Shown here piece after piece: positions 1 to 7,747 of a stretch of DNA of 11,321 nucleotides. The notes beneath the pieces were generated by a model that did not search any database, had not been told where the DNA came from, and saw nothing but the letters and a program-made list of their open reading frames with translations. The DNA is from JASLBX01 sp036374175 (GTDB lineage: Bacteria; Actinomycetota; Actinomycetes; Jiangellales; Jiangellaceae). Made by a program: the position numbers and the translations under genes. The stretch covers positions 1-11,321 of the forward strand of contig DASUUH010000103.1 in assembly GCA_036374175.1 (NCBI GenBank). Direction: 5' to 3'. How positions within the stretch are numbered: position 1 is the stretch's first letter; each line of letters begins with the position of its first letter.

Positions 1-351
1 GTTGTTCACCGGTTCGGACACGGGATGGGAAGCGACCAGTTCGGTGTCCACTCCCAGCGGGCCCACATTCGTCGCGCCGCCGGGCGTGCCGAGGGGCTCA
101 TTGCGGCCGGGTAGCGGCTGGTCGAAGAATCGCGAGTTGTCCTCCTTGTACTGCTGGAGGTCCGCGGGCAGGTCATCCTCGTAGAAGATGGCCTCGACCG
201 GGCAGACCGGTTCGCATGCGCCGCAGTCGATGCACTCATCGGGTTGGATGTACAGCGAGCGACCGCCTTCATAGATGCAGTCGACCGGGCACTCGTCGAC
301 GCAGGCTCGATCCATGATGTCGATGCATGGTTCACCGATCACGTACGTCAC
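1..351 (-). CDS. fdxA: 7Fe ferredoxin, FdxA type (partial, C-terminus beyond window)
   Basis: This is a cytoplasmic electron carrier with one [3Fe-4S] and one [4Fe-4S] cluster. The 117 codons visible run open to the left edge, so the extreme C-terminus is missing; family members are usually about 105-115 residues, so little is likely lost. Cysteines lie at 9, 17, 21, 25, 40, 43, 46 and 50. This is the pattern of Azotobacter-type 7Fe ferredoxins shifted by one: C9, C17 and C50 for the 3Fe cluster, C21, C40, C43 and C46 for the 4Fe cluster, and C25 free. The start is GTG at 351, giving VTYVIGEPC, the classical N-terminus. An AGGAG at 358-362 sits 6 nt upstream. The gene is divergent from the membrane-protein gene at 449. 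In mycobacteria fdxA is a hypoxia (DosR) regulon gene. A role in feeding electrons to nitrogen metabolism here is inferred only from position. Confidence 0.93.
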   Translation of the reverse strand, partial: MTYVIGEPCIDIMDRACVDECPVDCIYEGGRSLYIQPDECIDCGACEPVCPVEAIFYEDDLPADLQQYKEDNSRFFDQPLPGRNEPLGTPGGATNVGPLGVDTELVASHPVSEPVNN

Positions 352-372
352 GGCTCTCTCCTCTCCGGACGG

Positions 373-389
373 ACTTGCCAAACGCAAGT
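373..389. promoter_or_regulatory. Inverted repeat, possible operator (ACTTGC-N5-GCAAGT)
   Basis: Two perfect 6-bp arms, ACTTGC and GCAAGT, are separated by CAAAC in the 97-bp divergent region between the ferredoxin gene and the membrane-protein gene. The repeat overlaps the proposed -35 element of the rightward promoter. The size and symmetry suit a dimeric repressor (TetR or MarR type), but I cannot name the protein. It shares its last base with a second palindrome that begins at 389. Confidence 0.4.
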
Positions 390-404
390 TTTCACGACTA
401 ACGT
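375..404 (+). promoter_or_regulatory. Putative promoter for the 449-913 membrane-protein gene
   Basis: TTGCCA at 375-380 is followed after 18 nt by TAACGT at 399-404. The second element fits the actinobacterial TAnnnT -10 pattern. It would start transcription near 410, about 40 nt before the ATG at 449. Both hexamers lie inside palindromes, which suggests regulated use. The assignment rests only on consensus and spacing. Confidence 0.35.
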
Positions 405-412
405 CGTAAAAA
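389..412. promoter_or_regulatory. Palindrome with GAC-N4-GTC core, weak DosR-like box
   Basis: The left arm TTTTCACGAC (389-398) and right arm GTCGTAAAAA (403-412) pair at 9 of 10 positions around the spacer TAAC. The central GACTAACGTC differs by one base from the GACTWWAGTC centre of the mycobacterial DosR/DevR consensus. The 20-mer at 391-410 matches about 14 of 20 consensus positions. However, two of the three G bases normally important in the left half are missing. The palindrome covers the proposed -10 of the rightward promoter. Its centre is about 50 nt from the ferredoxin start codon, too near for a standard -42 activation site for that gene. Repression of the rightward gene is as likely as activation of fdxA. 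Confidence 0.35.
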
Positions 413-448
413 CAAGGTGGCGCCGTGTGTCCGAGGAGGGTTGTGACG

Positions 449-913
449 ATGGCCACAACCAGCTCCGCCCGTTGGTCCGCGGCCCTGCCCCTCGCCGCGG
501 CCGGTGCCGCCAGCGTCGTCGCCGGCGGTCTGGTAGCCGCCTTCACCGCCGCCGTCCCGTCCGAGCACGGCGCTTGGGTTGCCGCTTACCTGGTTCTGGT
601 CGCCGGTGTTGCCCAGCTCGGTCTCGGTGTCGGGCAGGCGCTGCTCGCTCCGCGCCCACCATCGCGACGCCTGGTCGCCGCCGAGCTCATCGCATGGAAC
701 GGGGGGAGCGCGGCCGTTATCGCCGGCACGCTGCTCGATGCCGTCCTTCTCGTCGATGCCGGCGGTGTGCTACTGGTCTTCGCTCTGGCGCTCCTGGTTC
801 GCGGAGTACGCGGTTCCGGCCGACGTGGCGGTTGGTGGCTGCAGCTCTACCGGCTGCTCGCCACGGTCGTTCTCGTGAGCGTTCCGATCGGCCTGCTGTT
901 GGCCCGAGCCTGA
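449..913 (+). CDS. Small integral membrane protein of unknown function
   Basis: I do not recognise a named family. The product is 154 residues, rich in Ala, Val, Leu and Gly, with about four predicted membrane helices: roughly residues 10-33, 42-66, 78-115 (one long or two short) and 130-152. The helices are separated by short charged loops such as RPPSRR and RGVRGSGRRGG. There is no signal-peptide cleavage site and there are no cysteines or metal motifs. ATG at 449 is chosen because GAGGAGG (433-439) lies 9 nt upstream. In-frame GTGs at 425 and 443 are upstream of, or too close to, that site. The gene is divergent from the ferredoxin gene and converges on narI with only 21 nt between stop codons. 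Position next to nar genes hints at a role in the respiratory membrane, but this is inference. Confidence 0.8.
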   Translation: MATTSSARWSAALPLAAAGAASVVAGGLVAAFTAAVPSEHGAWVAAYLVLVAGVAQLGLGVGQALLAPRPPSRRLVAAELIAWNGGSAAVIAGTLLDAVLLVDAGGVLLVFALALLVRGVRGSGRRGGWWLQLYRLLATVVLVSVPIGLLLARA

Positions 914-939
914 CTGCTCCGCGCCGCTACGGTGTCAGG
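909..939. terminator. Weak dyad spanning the two convergent stop codons
   Basis: CCTGAC at 909-914 and GTCAGG at 934-939 form a perfect 6-bp stem. It includes the TGA of the rightward membrane-protein gene and the TGA of the leftward narI. An inner CCG-CTA-CGG could extend the fold. Because the genes converge with a 21-nt gap, a structure here could act in both directions. There is no U-tract, the stem is short and the loop is long, so this is a tentative call. Confidence 0.22.
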
Positions 940-1663
940 AGCCGACCCGGTCCCATCCTCGGCGCGGTGGCCGAGCGCCGGGCTGCGCGGCGTCCCGGCT
1001 GCGGTAGACGATGTACGGCCGGAACAGGTAATGCAGCGGCACGGTGAACGCGTGCACCAGCCGGGTGAACGGCCAGGCGATGAACAGCAGCATGCCCACC
1101 AGCGTGTGGAGCTGGAACGACAGCGGCGCCGCGGCCATCGCATCCACGTCCGGTTGCAGGATGAAGACCGACCGGAACCAGATGGAGACGGTCTCACGGT
1201 AGTTGTGCTCCTCGCCGACCACACCGGCCCCGAGGAAGGTCGTGGCGAGCCCGGTGACGATGGCGGCGACCAGCACGACGTACATGGTCTTGTCATTGCG
1301 CGTGGTGGCCATGAAGACCGGCCCGGTCGTGCGACGGCGGAAGACGAGGATGGCGATGCCGGCGAGCGTCGCGATGCCGGCGATGCTGCCGAGCACCACG
1401 GCCTGAACGTGGTAGGCGTCTTCGCTCATGCCGGCCGCCTCGGTCCAGGAGGCCGGAATGACCAGCCCGATGATGTGCCCGATGAGCACGACCAGGATGC
1501 CGAAGTGGAACAGCGGGCTGCCGATGCGCAGCAGGTGATGCTCGTAGAGCTGGGACGACCTGGTGGTCCAGCCGAACTTGTCGTAACGGTATCGCCAGAT
1601 CGTCCCCGCAACGAGGATCGCGACGGTGACATAGGGCAGCGCCGCCCACAACAGGATGCTCAT
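935..1663 (-). CDS. narI: Respiratory nitrate reductase gamma subunit (cytochrome b)
   Basis: NarI is the membrane anchor that oxidises quinol and passes electrons through two b haems to NarH. The product is 242 residues, against about 225 in E. coli. Five hydrophobic segments are visible at roughly 3-22, 50-70, 86-107, 126-148 and 184-205. The four haem-ligand histidines are present: H53 and H63 in LFHFGILVVLIGH, and H186 and H204 in the last helix. Their spacings of 10 and 18 equal those of E. coli H56/H66 and H187/H205. The ATG at 1663 overlaps the narJ stop by 4 nt (ATGA), so translation is probably coupled, and GGAAGGA lies 5 nt upstream. The C-terminal tail after residue 222 is Arg- and Pro-rich and cytoplasmic. 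It is the last gene of narGHJI and ends 21 nt from the convergent gene. Confidence 0.97.
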   Translation of the reverse strand: MSILLWAALPYVTVAILVAGTIWRYRYDKFGWTTRSSQLYEHHLLRIGSPLFHFGILVVLIGHIIGLVIPASWTEAAGMSEDAYHVQAVVLGSIAGIATLAGIAILVFRRRTTGPVFMATTRNDKTMYVVLVAAIVTGLATTFLGAGVVGEEHNYRETVSIWFRSVFILQPDVDAMAAAPLSFQLHTLVGMLLFIAWPFTRLVHAFTVPLHYLFRPYIVYRSRDAAQPGARPPRRGWDRVGS

Positions 1664-2307
1664 CGATATCCTTCCAGTCCTACGAGTTCGGTCGGCGGTG
1701 GGCCGGACGCGGCGAGCCGCCGGGCCGCGGTGACGGCCTCCTGCACCGGGCCGGGAAGGCTTTCGCATACCGCATCGAGTACGCCCGCTCGGGGCGAACC
1801 GGCCTTGTGCAGCGCATCGCGGATCAGTTCGAGCGCCGGCCGGTGTTCGGCGAGCAGCCACTCGCCCCGATCCGGGTCGACGGTGGCGGCGAACTCGAGT
1901 ACAACCGCGAGGTGGTCGGGCAGCTCCGTCGTCGGTGGCCGGATGCCGGCGTCGCGATAGGCGGTCTTGAACGCGACGAGCGCCTGTCCCCGGTTCCGGG
2001 TGTCGCCGTGTACCCACCAGGTCAAGTAGAGGCAGCACTTCTTCCGTAGGTCGAACGTCGCGACGTAGTCTTGCTGCTGCTGCACGAGCGGAGTGGTCGC
2101 GACGTGCTCGACGACCGGGGCGAGCGCCGCACGTGCCGGTGCCGGCAGATCCGCCATGGCGGCGCGGATCAGGTCAAGCCGGTCGAGCAGCGACTCGTCG
2201 GGGTAGGCCAGCAGGCTAGAGCAGATCTGCCAGGACGCTTGCGTCCGCTTACGACTGGACGCTTGCGTCCGCTCACGGCTTGTGGCTGCGGTGTGGGCCT
2301 TACGCAT
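1660..2307 (-). CDS. narJ: Nitrate reductase assembly chaperone (delta subunit)
   Basis: NarJ is a cytoplasmic chaperone of the TorD/NarJ group. It binds apo-NarG, allows insertion of the bis-MGD molybdenum cofactor and delays membrane docking, but is not part of the final enzyme. The product is 215 residues. The family core begins near residue 26 (WQICSSLLAYPDE) and includes the conserved actinobacterial segment KKCCLYLTWWVHGDTR (about 89-104) followed by ALVAFKTAYRDAG. The ATG at 2307 lies inside the narH 3' end (8-nt overlap), with AGGAGGA just upstream. The first 25 residues are unusual: they carry two copies of an 8-residue unit (SRERTQAS at 10-17, SRKRTQAS at 18-25) encoded by a 24-bp tandem repeat. 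NarJ proteins normally enter the conserved core within a few residues. An internal start downstream of the repeat would be the alternative, but I see no ATG there. Confidence 0.94.
   Translation of the reverse strand: MRKAHTAATSRERTQASSRKRTQASWQICSSLLAYPDESLLDRLDLIRAAMADLPAPARAALAPVVEHVATTPLVQQQQDYVATFDLRKKCCLYLTWWVHGDTRNRGQALVAFKTAYRDAGIRPPTTELPDHLAVVLEFAATVDPDRGEWLLAEHRPALELIRDALHKAGSPRAGVLDAVCESLPGPVQEAVTAARRLAASGPPPTELVGLEGYR
2233..2280 (-). repeat. 24-bp tandem duplication with hairpins in 5' narJ
   Basis: Two head-to-tail 24-bp units, 2233-2256 and 2257-2280, differ at two positions. Each contains the perfect 6-bp-arm inverted repeat GGACGC-TT-GCGTCC (2233-2246 and 2257-2270). The unit length is a multiple of three, so the reading frame is kept and narJ codons 10-25 become two copies of an octapeptide. 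In the narGHJI message the two hairpins lie about 26 and 50 nt downstream of the narJ start codon. Confidence 0.9.
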
Positions 2308-3982
2308 CGTCTTCCTCCTGCGAGGGAGGGAACAGCCCGGCGGGCCGGCCTTGGCCGTCCCAGTTGAGCAGGTTGACCCGCTGTTCTTTTTCCTCCGGGC
2401 TGGCCAGCGTGTCGGCGGTCTGCCGGGTCCGCAACGCATGGAACGTCTCCACCGACACCGGTGCGGGCCGACCGGACGCCTCACCGAACGGACCGGACCC
2501 CGTGATGTACATTCCCGGCCCACCCTCGTAGTCGAGTGAGCAGGACAGCTCGTCGAGCTGCCGGCCGGTCTCCTCGTGGGCGGTGGGGATGACGTAGCGG
2601 TCCTCGTACTTGGCGACCGCGAGCAGCCGGTACATCTCGCTCATCGACTGTTCGGTCATGCCTACCGCTTCCGGTATCTCCGGCCGGGTCGCCCGGCCGA
2701 GGTTGATGTCCCGCATGTAGGAACGCATCGCGGCCAGCTTGCGCAGCGAGGCATCGACCGGTGCGACGTCACCGGCGGTGAACAGCTCGGCCAGGTAACC
2801 GATCGGGATTCGCAGCGCTTCGATCGCACCGAACAGGTTGCCGGAGTCCTCGGCGTCGTGGCCGGTCTCGCGCAGCTGGTCGACGACGGGCGACAGCGGT
2901 GGCACGTACCAGACCATCGGCATGGTCCGGTACTCCGGGTGCAGCGGCAGCGCCACCTGGTGCTCTTTGATCAGCCGGTAGACCGGCGAACGCTGGGCGG
3001 CCGCGATCCAGTCCTCGGCGATGCCGTCCCGGCGGGCCGCCTCGATCACGGCGGGGTCGTGCGGGTCCAGCATGACGTCGAGTTGCGCTTCGTACAGGTC
3101 CTTCTCGTCCTCGACGGACGCGGCTGTGAGCACGCGGTCGGCGTCGTAGAGGATCAGACCGATGTAGCGCAACCGGCCGACGCATGTCTCCGAGCACACG
3201 GTCGGCTGGCCCACCTCGATTCGCGGGTAGCACATGGTGCATTTCTCCGCCTTGCCGGTGCGGTGGTTGAAGTACACCTTCTTGTACGGGCAGCCGGTAA
3301 CGCACATCCGCCAGCCGCGGCACTGGTCCTGGTCGACCAGCACGATCCCGTCCTCGCTCCGCTTGTACATCGCGCCGGACGGGCAGGACGCCACGCACGA
3401 CGGGTTCAGGCAGTGCTCGCAGATCCGCGGCAGGTAGAACATGAAGGCCCGCTCGAACTCCAGCTGGATCTGGTCGGAGACCTTCTTGAGCACCGGATCG
3501 TCCACCGCCAGCTCGGGCCCGCCGGCGAGGTTGTCGTCCCAGTTGGCGGACCAGGTGACCTTGGTGCGCTCGCCGGTGATCAGGCTGCGCGGCTCGGCGA
3601 CCGGCATCTGCTCGCCGAGCGGCGCGTTGATCAGCCTTTCGTAGTCGTATGTCCACGGCTCGTAGTAGTCCTGGAGGGACGGCAACTTCGGATTGGAGAA
3701 GATCGTCAGCAGCTTCTTCAGCCGCCCGCCGCCCTTGAGCCGCAACCGGCCACGCTTGGTCCGCTCCCAGCCACCGCGCCAGCGCTCCTGGTCCTGGTAT
3801 GTCCGCGGGTAGCCCTGGCCCGGCCGGGTCTCCACGTTGTTGAACCAGACGTATTCGACGCCGGCCCGGTTGGTCCACGCCTGCTTGCAGGTGACCGAGC
3901 ACGTGTGGCAGCCGATGCACTTGTCCAGGTTCATCACCATGGCGACTTGGGCCATACAGCGTCCGATCGGCGCGTTTCCCAT
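2300..3982 (-). CDS. narH: Respiratory nitrate reductase beta subunit (Fe-S)
   Basis: NarH relays electrons from NarI to NarG through one [3Fe-4S] and three [4Fe-4S] clusters on the cytoplasmic side of the membrane. The product is 560 residues. Four cysteine groups are visible: C22/25/28/32, C188/191/196/200, C221-x2-W224-x2-C227-x3-C231, and C248/251/263/267. The Trp in the third group (CRGWRMC) replaces a cysteine and marks the 3Fe cluster, as in known NarH. The ATG at 3982 is chosen over one nine codons further in because AGGAGGTG (3991-3998) lies 8 nt upstream. The ATG shares one base with the narG stop (TGATG). A much longer in-frame extension upstream lies inside narG and is spurious. 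The C-terminus (PSQEEDDA) is acidic. It is the second gene of the operon and overlaps narJ by 8 nt. Confidence 0.97.
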   Translation of the reverse strand: MGNAPIGRCMAQVAMVMNLDKCIGCHTCSVTCKQAWTNRAGVEYVWFNNVETRPGQGYPRTYQDQERWRGGWERTKRGRLRLKGGGRLKKLLTIFSNPKLPSLQDYYEPWTYDYERLINAPLGEQMPVAEPRSLITGERTKVTWSANWDDNLAGGPELAVDDPVLKKVSDQIQLEFERAFMFYLPRICEHCLNPSCVASCPSGAMYKRSEDGIVLVDQDQCRGWRMCVTGCPYKKVYFNHRTGKAEKCTMCYPRIEVGQPTVCSETCVGRLRYIGLILYDADRVLTAASVEDEKDLYEAQLDVMLDPHDPAVIEAARRDGIAEDWIAAAQRSPVYRLIKEHQVALPLHPEYRTMPMVWYVPPLSPVVDQLRETGHDAEDSGNLFGAIEALRIPIGYLAELFTAGDVAPVDASLRKLAAMRSYMRDINLGRATRPEIPEAVGMTEQSMSEMYRLLAVAKYEDRYVIPTAHEETGRQLDELSCSLDYEGGPGMYITGSGPFGEASGRPAPVSVETFHALRTRQTADTLASPEEKEQRVNLLNWDGQGRPAGLFPPSQEEDDA

Positions 3983-6900
3983 CAGTACTGCACCTCCTGC
4001 GAGCGGCGACGGACGACCGTAACCTCGTCGCGCTGATTGCCGGTCGGTCCGAGATAGTTGAAGGCGAACGACTGCTGCGCGTAGCCGCCGATCAGGTGGG
4101 TCGGTTTCACCAGCAGCCGGGTCAGCGAGTTGTGGATGCCACCGCGCCGGCCGGTGGTCTCGGTGAGCGGTACGTCGATGGTGCGTTCTTGGGCGTGATA
4201 GACGTACACCGTGCCCGTCGGCATCCGGTGCGAGACGATCGCGCGGCACACCAGGACGCCGTTGCGGTTCACCGACTCGACCCAGTCGTTGTCGGCCACG
4301 CCGATCCGGGCCGCGTCCTCCGGGCTCATCCACATGGTGGGACCGCCTCGGGAGAGCGTCAGCATCAGGAGGTTGTCCTGGTATTCCGAGTGGATGGACC
4401 ACTTGGAGTGCGGCGTCAGGTACCTCAGTGTGACGCCCGCCTCTCCGCCGCCCGCACCGACGGCGTCCTCGCCGAACAGCATGCTCATGTCCAGCGGCGG
4501 CCGGAACAGGGGCAGCGTCTCACCGAGCTCGCCCATCCAGTCGTGGTCGAGCAGGAAGTGCATCCGCCCGGTCAGTGTGTGCCAGGGCTTGAGGCCTTCG
4601 ACGTTGATGGTGAACGGTGCGTACCGGCGCCCGCCGGTCTCACTTCCCGACCACTCCGGACTGGTGATCACAGGCACTGGACTGGCCTGCGTGTCCGCGA
4701 AGCGGATCCGCCGCTCCTCACTTCCCTCGGCCAGGGCCGCCAAGGGACGCCCCACCTGGCGTTCGAGGGCGTGGAAGCCGGCCACGGCGAGCCGTCCGTT
4801 GGTGGTGCCGGACAGTGCCAGGATGGTCTCGGCCATCTTGATGTCGGTGTCCAGCGCCGGACGCCCGTCCGCAACACCGCCGAGCATCACTCCGTTGACC
4901 TTGGCCAGTTGTTCGACCTCGGCGTCGGGGTGGACGGTGAAGCCTTTGACCGTAAGCCCCAAGGTGTCGACCAGCGGACCGAGTGCGGACATCTTGTCCG
5001 CAACGGCGCCGTAGTCGCGCTCGACGACGGCCAGCCCCCACATCGTCCGTCCGGGAACCGGGTCGACCGTGCCGTCCCGCCAGTCCCGGGCGAGGCCGCC
5101 GGGCTGTGCGGTTTCACCCGGAGTGTCGTGCTGAAGCGCGGTGGCCACCACATCCTTGCGGACACCGAGATGATGGCGGGCGAGTTCGCTGAACCGCCGG
5201 GCGACCGTCGTGAACGCGCTGAAGTCGCTGCGGGTTTCCCACGGCGGGTCGATCGCCGGGGTGAACGCGTGCACGTACGGATGCATGTCCGTCGAGGACA
5301 AGTCGTGCTTCTCGTACCAGGTGGCCGCCGGCAGGACGACATCGGACAGCAGGGTCGTGCTGGTCATCCGGAAGTCCAGCGAGAGCAACAGATCGAGTTT
5401 GCCCTCGGGTGCCTCGTCCCGCCAGGTCACGTCCTGCGGGCGCCGCTCCCGCGGCGTCTCGGTGGCGCGCAGGTTCGCGTCAGTGCCGAGCAGGTGCCGA
5501 AGGAAGTACTCATTGCCCTTCGCGCTCGAGCCGAGCAGGTTCGCCCGCCAGACCGTCAGCACCCGCGGCCAGTTCTCCGGCGCGTCCGGGTCTTCGCAGG
5601 CGTACCGGAGCTCGCCCGAGCGCAGTTGTGCGACGACATGGTCCTTCGGGTCGGTGCCGGCGGCCTCGGCCTCGTCGGCGAGGTCCAGCGGACTGCGGTC
5701 GAACTGCGGGTAGGACGGCATCCAGCCCATCCGGGCCGAGCGGGCGACCGCGTCCGCGGTGTGCACTCCGGTGAAAAGACCGTCGGCCAGCGGCGACTCG
5801 AGCGCGTCGGCCTGGTAGCCGTCGTAGCGCCACTGGTCGGTGTGGGTGTACCAGTACGCGGTACCGATCATCTGCCGCGGCGGGCGCTGCCAGTCGATCG
5901 CCATCGCCATCGTCGTCCATCCGGTGAGCGGACGGCACTTCTCCTGACCGACGTAGTGCGCCCAGCCGCCGCCGTTGCGGCCCATACACCCGGTGAGCAT
6001 CAGCAGCGCGAGTATCGACCGGTAGATCAGATCGCCGTGGAACCAGTGGTTGATGCCGGCCCCCATGATCACCATGGATCGGCCGCCGGACTCCTCGGCG
6101 TTCTGGGCGAACTCGCGGGCTATTCGAGCCACCTTGTCGGCTTTGACCGAGGTGATCTCCTCCTGCCAGGCCGGTGTGTACGGCTGAGTCGGATCGTCGT
6201 AGCCGGCAGGCCACTGTCCGGGCAGGCCGTCCCGCGCGACGCCGTACTGGGCGAGCATCAGGTCGAACACCGTCGTGACCAGCCGGCCGGCGACCTCGCG
6301 CGCCGGGACACCGCGGTGCAGCACCTCGGAACCGGATGGTCGGTCGAACCGGGGGAGGAGCACTTCGGTAGGGGTGCTGGCCGCATCGCCGTCCAGGCTG
6401 AGTCGCGGCCGGACGCCCTCGAGGTCGAGGTTCCAGCGTCCGGTCTCGGACTCGGAGTGGCGGAAGCCGACCGATCCGTTCGGCACCGCCGGCTCACCTG
6501 TGTTCGCGTCGAGCAGGACCGTCTTCCACTCCGCATTCTCGGACTCGTTGCCGAGATCGGCGGCGGTGAGGAACTTGCCGGGAACGTACCCGCCGTCCCG
6601 CTCCCGTAGGGTCACGAGGAACGGCAGGTCGGTGTACTGGCGGACGTAGTCGGAGAAGAACGGCACCTGCCGGTCGACGAAGAACTCTCGCAGGATCACG
6701 TGGCCCATGGCCATCGCCATCGCCGCGTCGGTGCCGGGCTGGGCGGGCAGCCACTCGTCGGCGAACTTCGTATTGTCCGCGTAGTCCGGCGATACGACGA
6801 CGACCTTCTGGCCCCGGTATCGAGCCTCGGTCATCCAGTGCGCATCGGGGGTCCGGGTGACCGGAACGTTCGAGCCCCACATGACCAGGTAGGAGGCGTC

Positions 6901-7668
6901 CCACCAGTCACCCGACTCCGGCACGTCGGTCTGATCGCCGAACACCTGCGGCGACGCGACCGGCAGGTCGGCGTACCAGTCGTAGAACGACGTCATCGCC
7001 CCACCGATCAGCTCGATGAACCGGCTGCCGGCGGCGTGCGACACCATCGACATCGCCGGGATCGGCGAGAACCCGGCGACCCGGTCGGGACCGTATGTCT
7101 TGATCGCGTGAACGTGTGCGGCGGCGACGATTTCGGCCGCCTCGTCCCAGCTCACCCGGATCAGCCCGCCCTTGCCGCGCGCCTTCTGGTAGCGCCGGCG
7201 GCGATCGGGATCGGCCTGGATGTCGGCCCACGCCTCGACCGGATCGCCGAGCCGGGCCTTGGCCTCGCGATACATCTCGACCAGTAGGCCGCGGGCGTAG
7301 GGGTAACGCACCCGCGTGGGTGAGTAGGTGTACCAGGAGAACGCGGCGCCTCGAGGGCAGCCACGCGGTTCGTACTCGGGGCGGTCCGGCCCGACGGACG
7401 GGTAGTCGGTCTCCTGTGCCTCCCAGGTGATGACGCCGTCCTTGACGTACACCTTCCATGAGCACGACCCGGTGCAGTTCACTCCGTGCGTGGATCGGAC
7501 CACCTTGTCGTGGCTCCACCGGTCGCGGTAGAAGACGTCGCCGTCCCGGCCGCCGCGCCGGTGCACGGTGCGCAGATCCTCGGATACTTCCCCGCGGGTG
7601 AAGTAGCGGCCCGTCCGCAGTAGCAGGTCGGCGACCGGACCGTCCATGCCTTCGGCTGCCTGCGCCAT
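3982..7668 (-). CDS. narG: Respiratory nitrate reductase alpha subunit (Mo-bisMGD catalytic)
   Basis: NarG is the catalytic subunit that reduces nitrate to nitrite at a molybdenum bis-MGD centre; it also holds the FS0 [4Fe-4S] cluster. The product is 1228 residues, close to E. coli NarG (1247). The FS0 ligands are H61, C65, C69 and C104, matching E. coli H49/C53/C57/C92 at a constant offset of 12. The Mo-ligand aspartate region SFYDWYADLP is at about 227-236. MGD-binding landmarks such as YLVMWGSNVP and the C-terminal LTPHSKWSIHSEYQDN are intact. There is no cleavable Tat signal, as expected for an enzyme facing the cytoplasm. The ATG at 7668 has GGGAGGA 7 nt upstream. It is the first gene of narGHJI and is divergent from the nitrate transporter gene. 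I see no frameshift or missing key residue. A NarZ-type paralogue cannot be told apart by sequence alone. Confidence 0.98.
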   Translation of the reverse strand: MAQAAEGMDGPVADLLLRTGRYFTRGEVSEDLRTVHRRGGRDGDVFYRDRWSHDKVVRSTHGVNCTGSCSWKVYVKDGVITWEAQETDYPSVGPDRPEYEPRGCPRGAAFSWYTYSPTRVRYPYARGLLVEMYREAKARLGDPVEAWADIQADPDRRRRYQKARGKGGLIRVSWDEAAEIVAAAHVHAIKTYGPDRVAGFSPIPAMSMVSHAAGSRFIELIGGAMTSFYDWYADLPVASPQVFGDQTDVPESGDWWDASYLVMWGSNVPVTRTPDAHWMTEARYRGQKVVVVSPDYADNTKFADEWLPAQPGTDAAMAMAMGHVILREFFVDRQVPFFSDYVRQYTDLPFLVTLRERDGGYVPGKFLTAADLGNESENAEWKTVLLDANTGEPAVPNGSVGFRHSESETGRWNLDLEGVRPRLSLDGDAASTPTEVLLPRFDRPSGSEVLHRGVPAREVAGRLVTTVFDLMLAQYGVARDGLPGQWPAGYDDPTQPYTPAWQEEITSVKADKVARIAREFAQNAEESGGRSMVIMGAGINHWFHGDLIYRSILALLMLTGCMGRNGGGWAHYVGQEKCRPLTGWTTMAMAIDWQRPPRQMIGTAYWYTHTDQWRYDGYQADALESPLADGLFTGVHTADAVARSARMGWMPSYPQFDRSPLDLADEAEAAGTDPKDHVVAQLRSGELRYACEDPDAPENWPRVLTVWRANLLGSSAKGNEYFLRHLLGTDANLRATETPRERRPQDVTWRDEAPEGKLDLLLSLDFRMTSTTLLSDVVLPAATWYEKHDLSSTDMHPYVHAFTPAIDPPWETRSDFSAFTTVARRFSELARHHLGVRKDVVATALQHDTPGETAQPGGLARDWRDGTVDPVPGRTMWGLAVVERDYGAVADKMSALGPLVDTLGLTVKGFTVHPDAEVEQLAKVNGVMLGGVADGRPALDTDIKMAETILALSGTTNGRLAVAGFHALERQVGRPLAALAEGSEERRIRFADTQASPVPVITSPEWSGSETGGRRYAPFTINVEGLKPWHTLTGRMHFLLDHDWMGELGETLPLFRPPLDMSMLFGEDAVGAGGGEAGVTLRYLTPHSKWSIHSEYQDNLLMLTLSRGGPTMWMSPEDAARIGVADNDWVESVNRNGVLVCRAIVSHRMPTGTVYVYHAQERTIDVPLTETTGRRGGIHNSLTRLLVKPTHLIGGYAQQSFAFNYLGPTGNQRDEVTVVRRRSQEVQY

Positions 7669-7718
7669 CGTCTGATCCTCCCAGCGGGGTCGAGGTTGGT
7701 TCCCGCCTACCCTGCCTG

Positions 7719-7747
7719 AAATTACTACCCACGGTATTAGGGCCGAA
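7719..7747 (-). promoter_or_regulatory. Tentative narG promoter elements
   Basis: On the minus strand TTCGGC (7742-7747) is followed after 17 nt by TAATTT (7719-7724), a TAnnnT-type -10. Transcription would start near 7712 and leave a leader of about 44 nt before narG. The -35 is poor, as expected if an activator is needed, and it lies inside a weak DosR-like sequence at 7740-7753. The call rests on spacing and on this being the only AT-rich patch near narG. Confidence 0.25.

Noticed and set aside
394..407. ACGAC-N4-GTCGT as a CRP/FNR-type site
   Set aside because: The 5-4-5 geometry fits FNR, but the half-sites lack the TTGAT or TGTGA bases that family needs. A LuxR-type (DosR-like) reading fits the core better.
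932..1960. Open frame of 342 codons on the plus strand
   Set aside because: It lies opposite narI and narJ, both clearly coding. Its product is a low-complexity polar and Arg-rich sequence.
2576..4036. Open frame of 486 codons on the plus strand
   Set aside because: It lies opposite narH and narrowly into narG. The composition is that of a GC shadow, with no ribosome site or family motif.
3983..4402. Upstream in-frame extension of narH by 140 codons
   Set aside because: It lies inside narG in another frame and is unlike any NarH. A good ribosome site supports the ATG at 3982.
4096..6609. Open frame of 837 codons on the plus strand
   Set aside because: It lies wholly opposite narG, whose protein has all expected motifs. 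The predicted protein is Arg-, Gly- and Val-rich with no domain, a usual antisense shadow in high-GC DNA.
7725..7735. TACC-CAC-GGTA as a NarL heptamer pair or GlnR site
   Set aside because: It does not match the NarL TACYYMT spacing or the GlnR GTnAC-type pattern well enough, and a 4-bp arm is easily chance.
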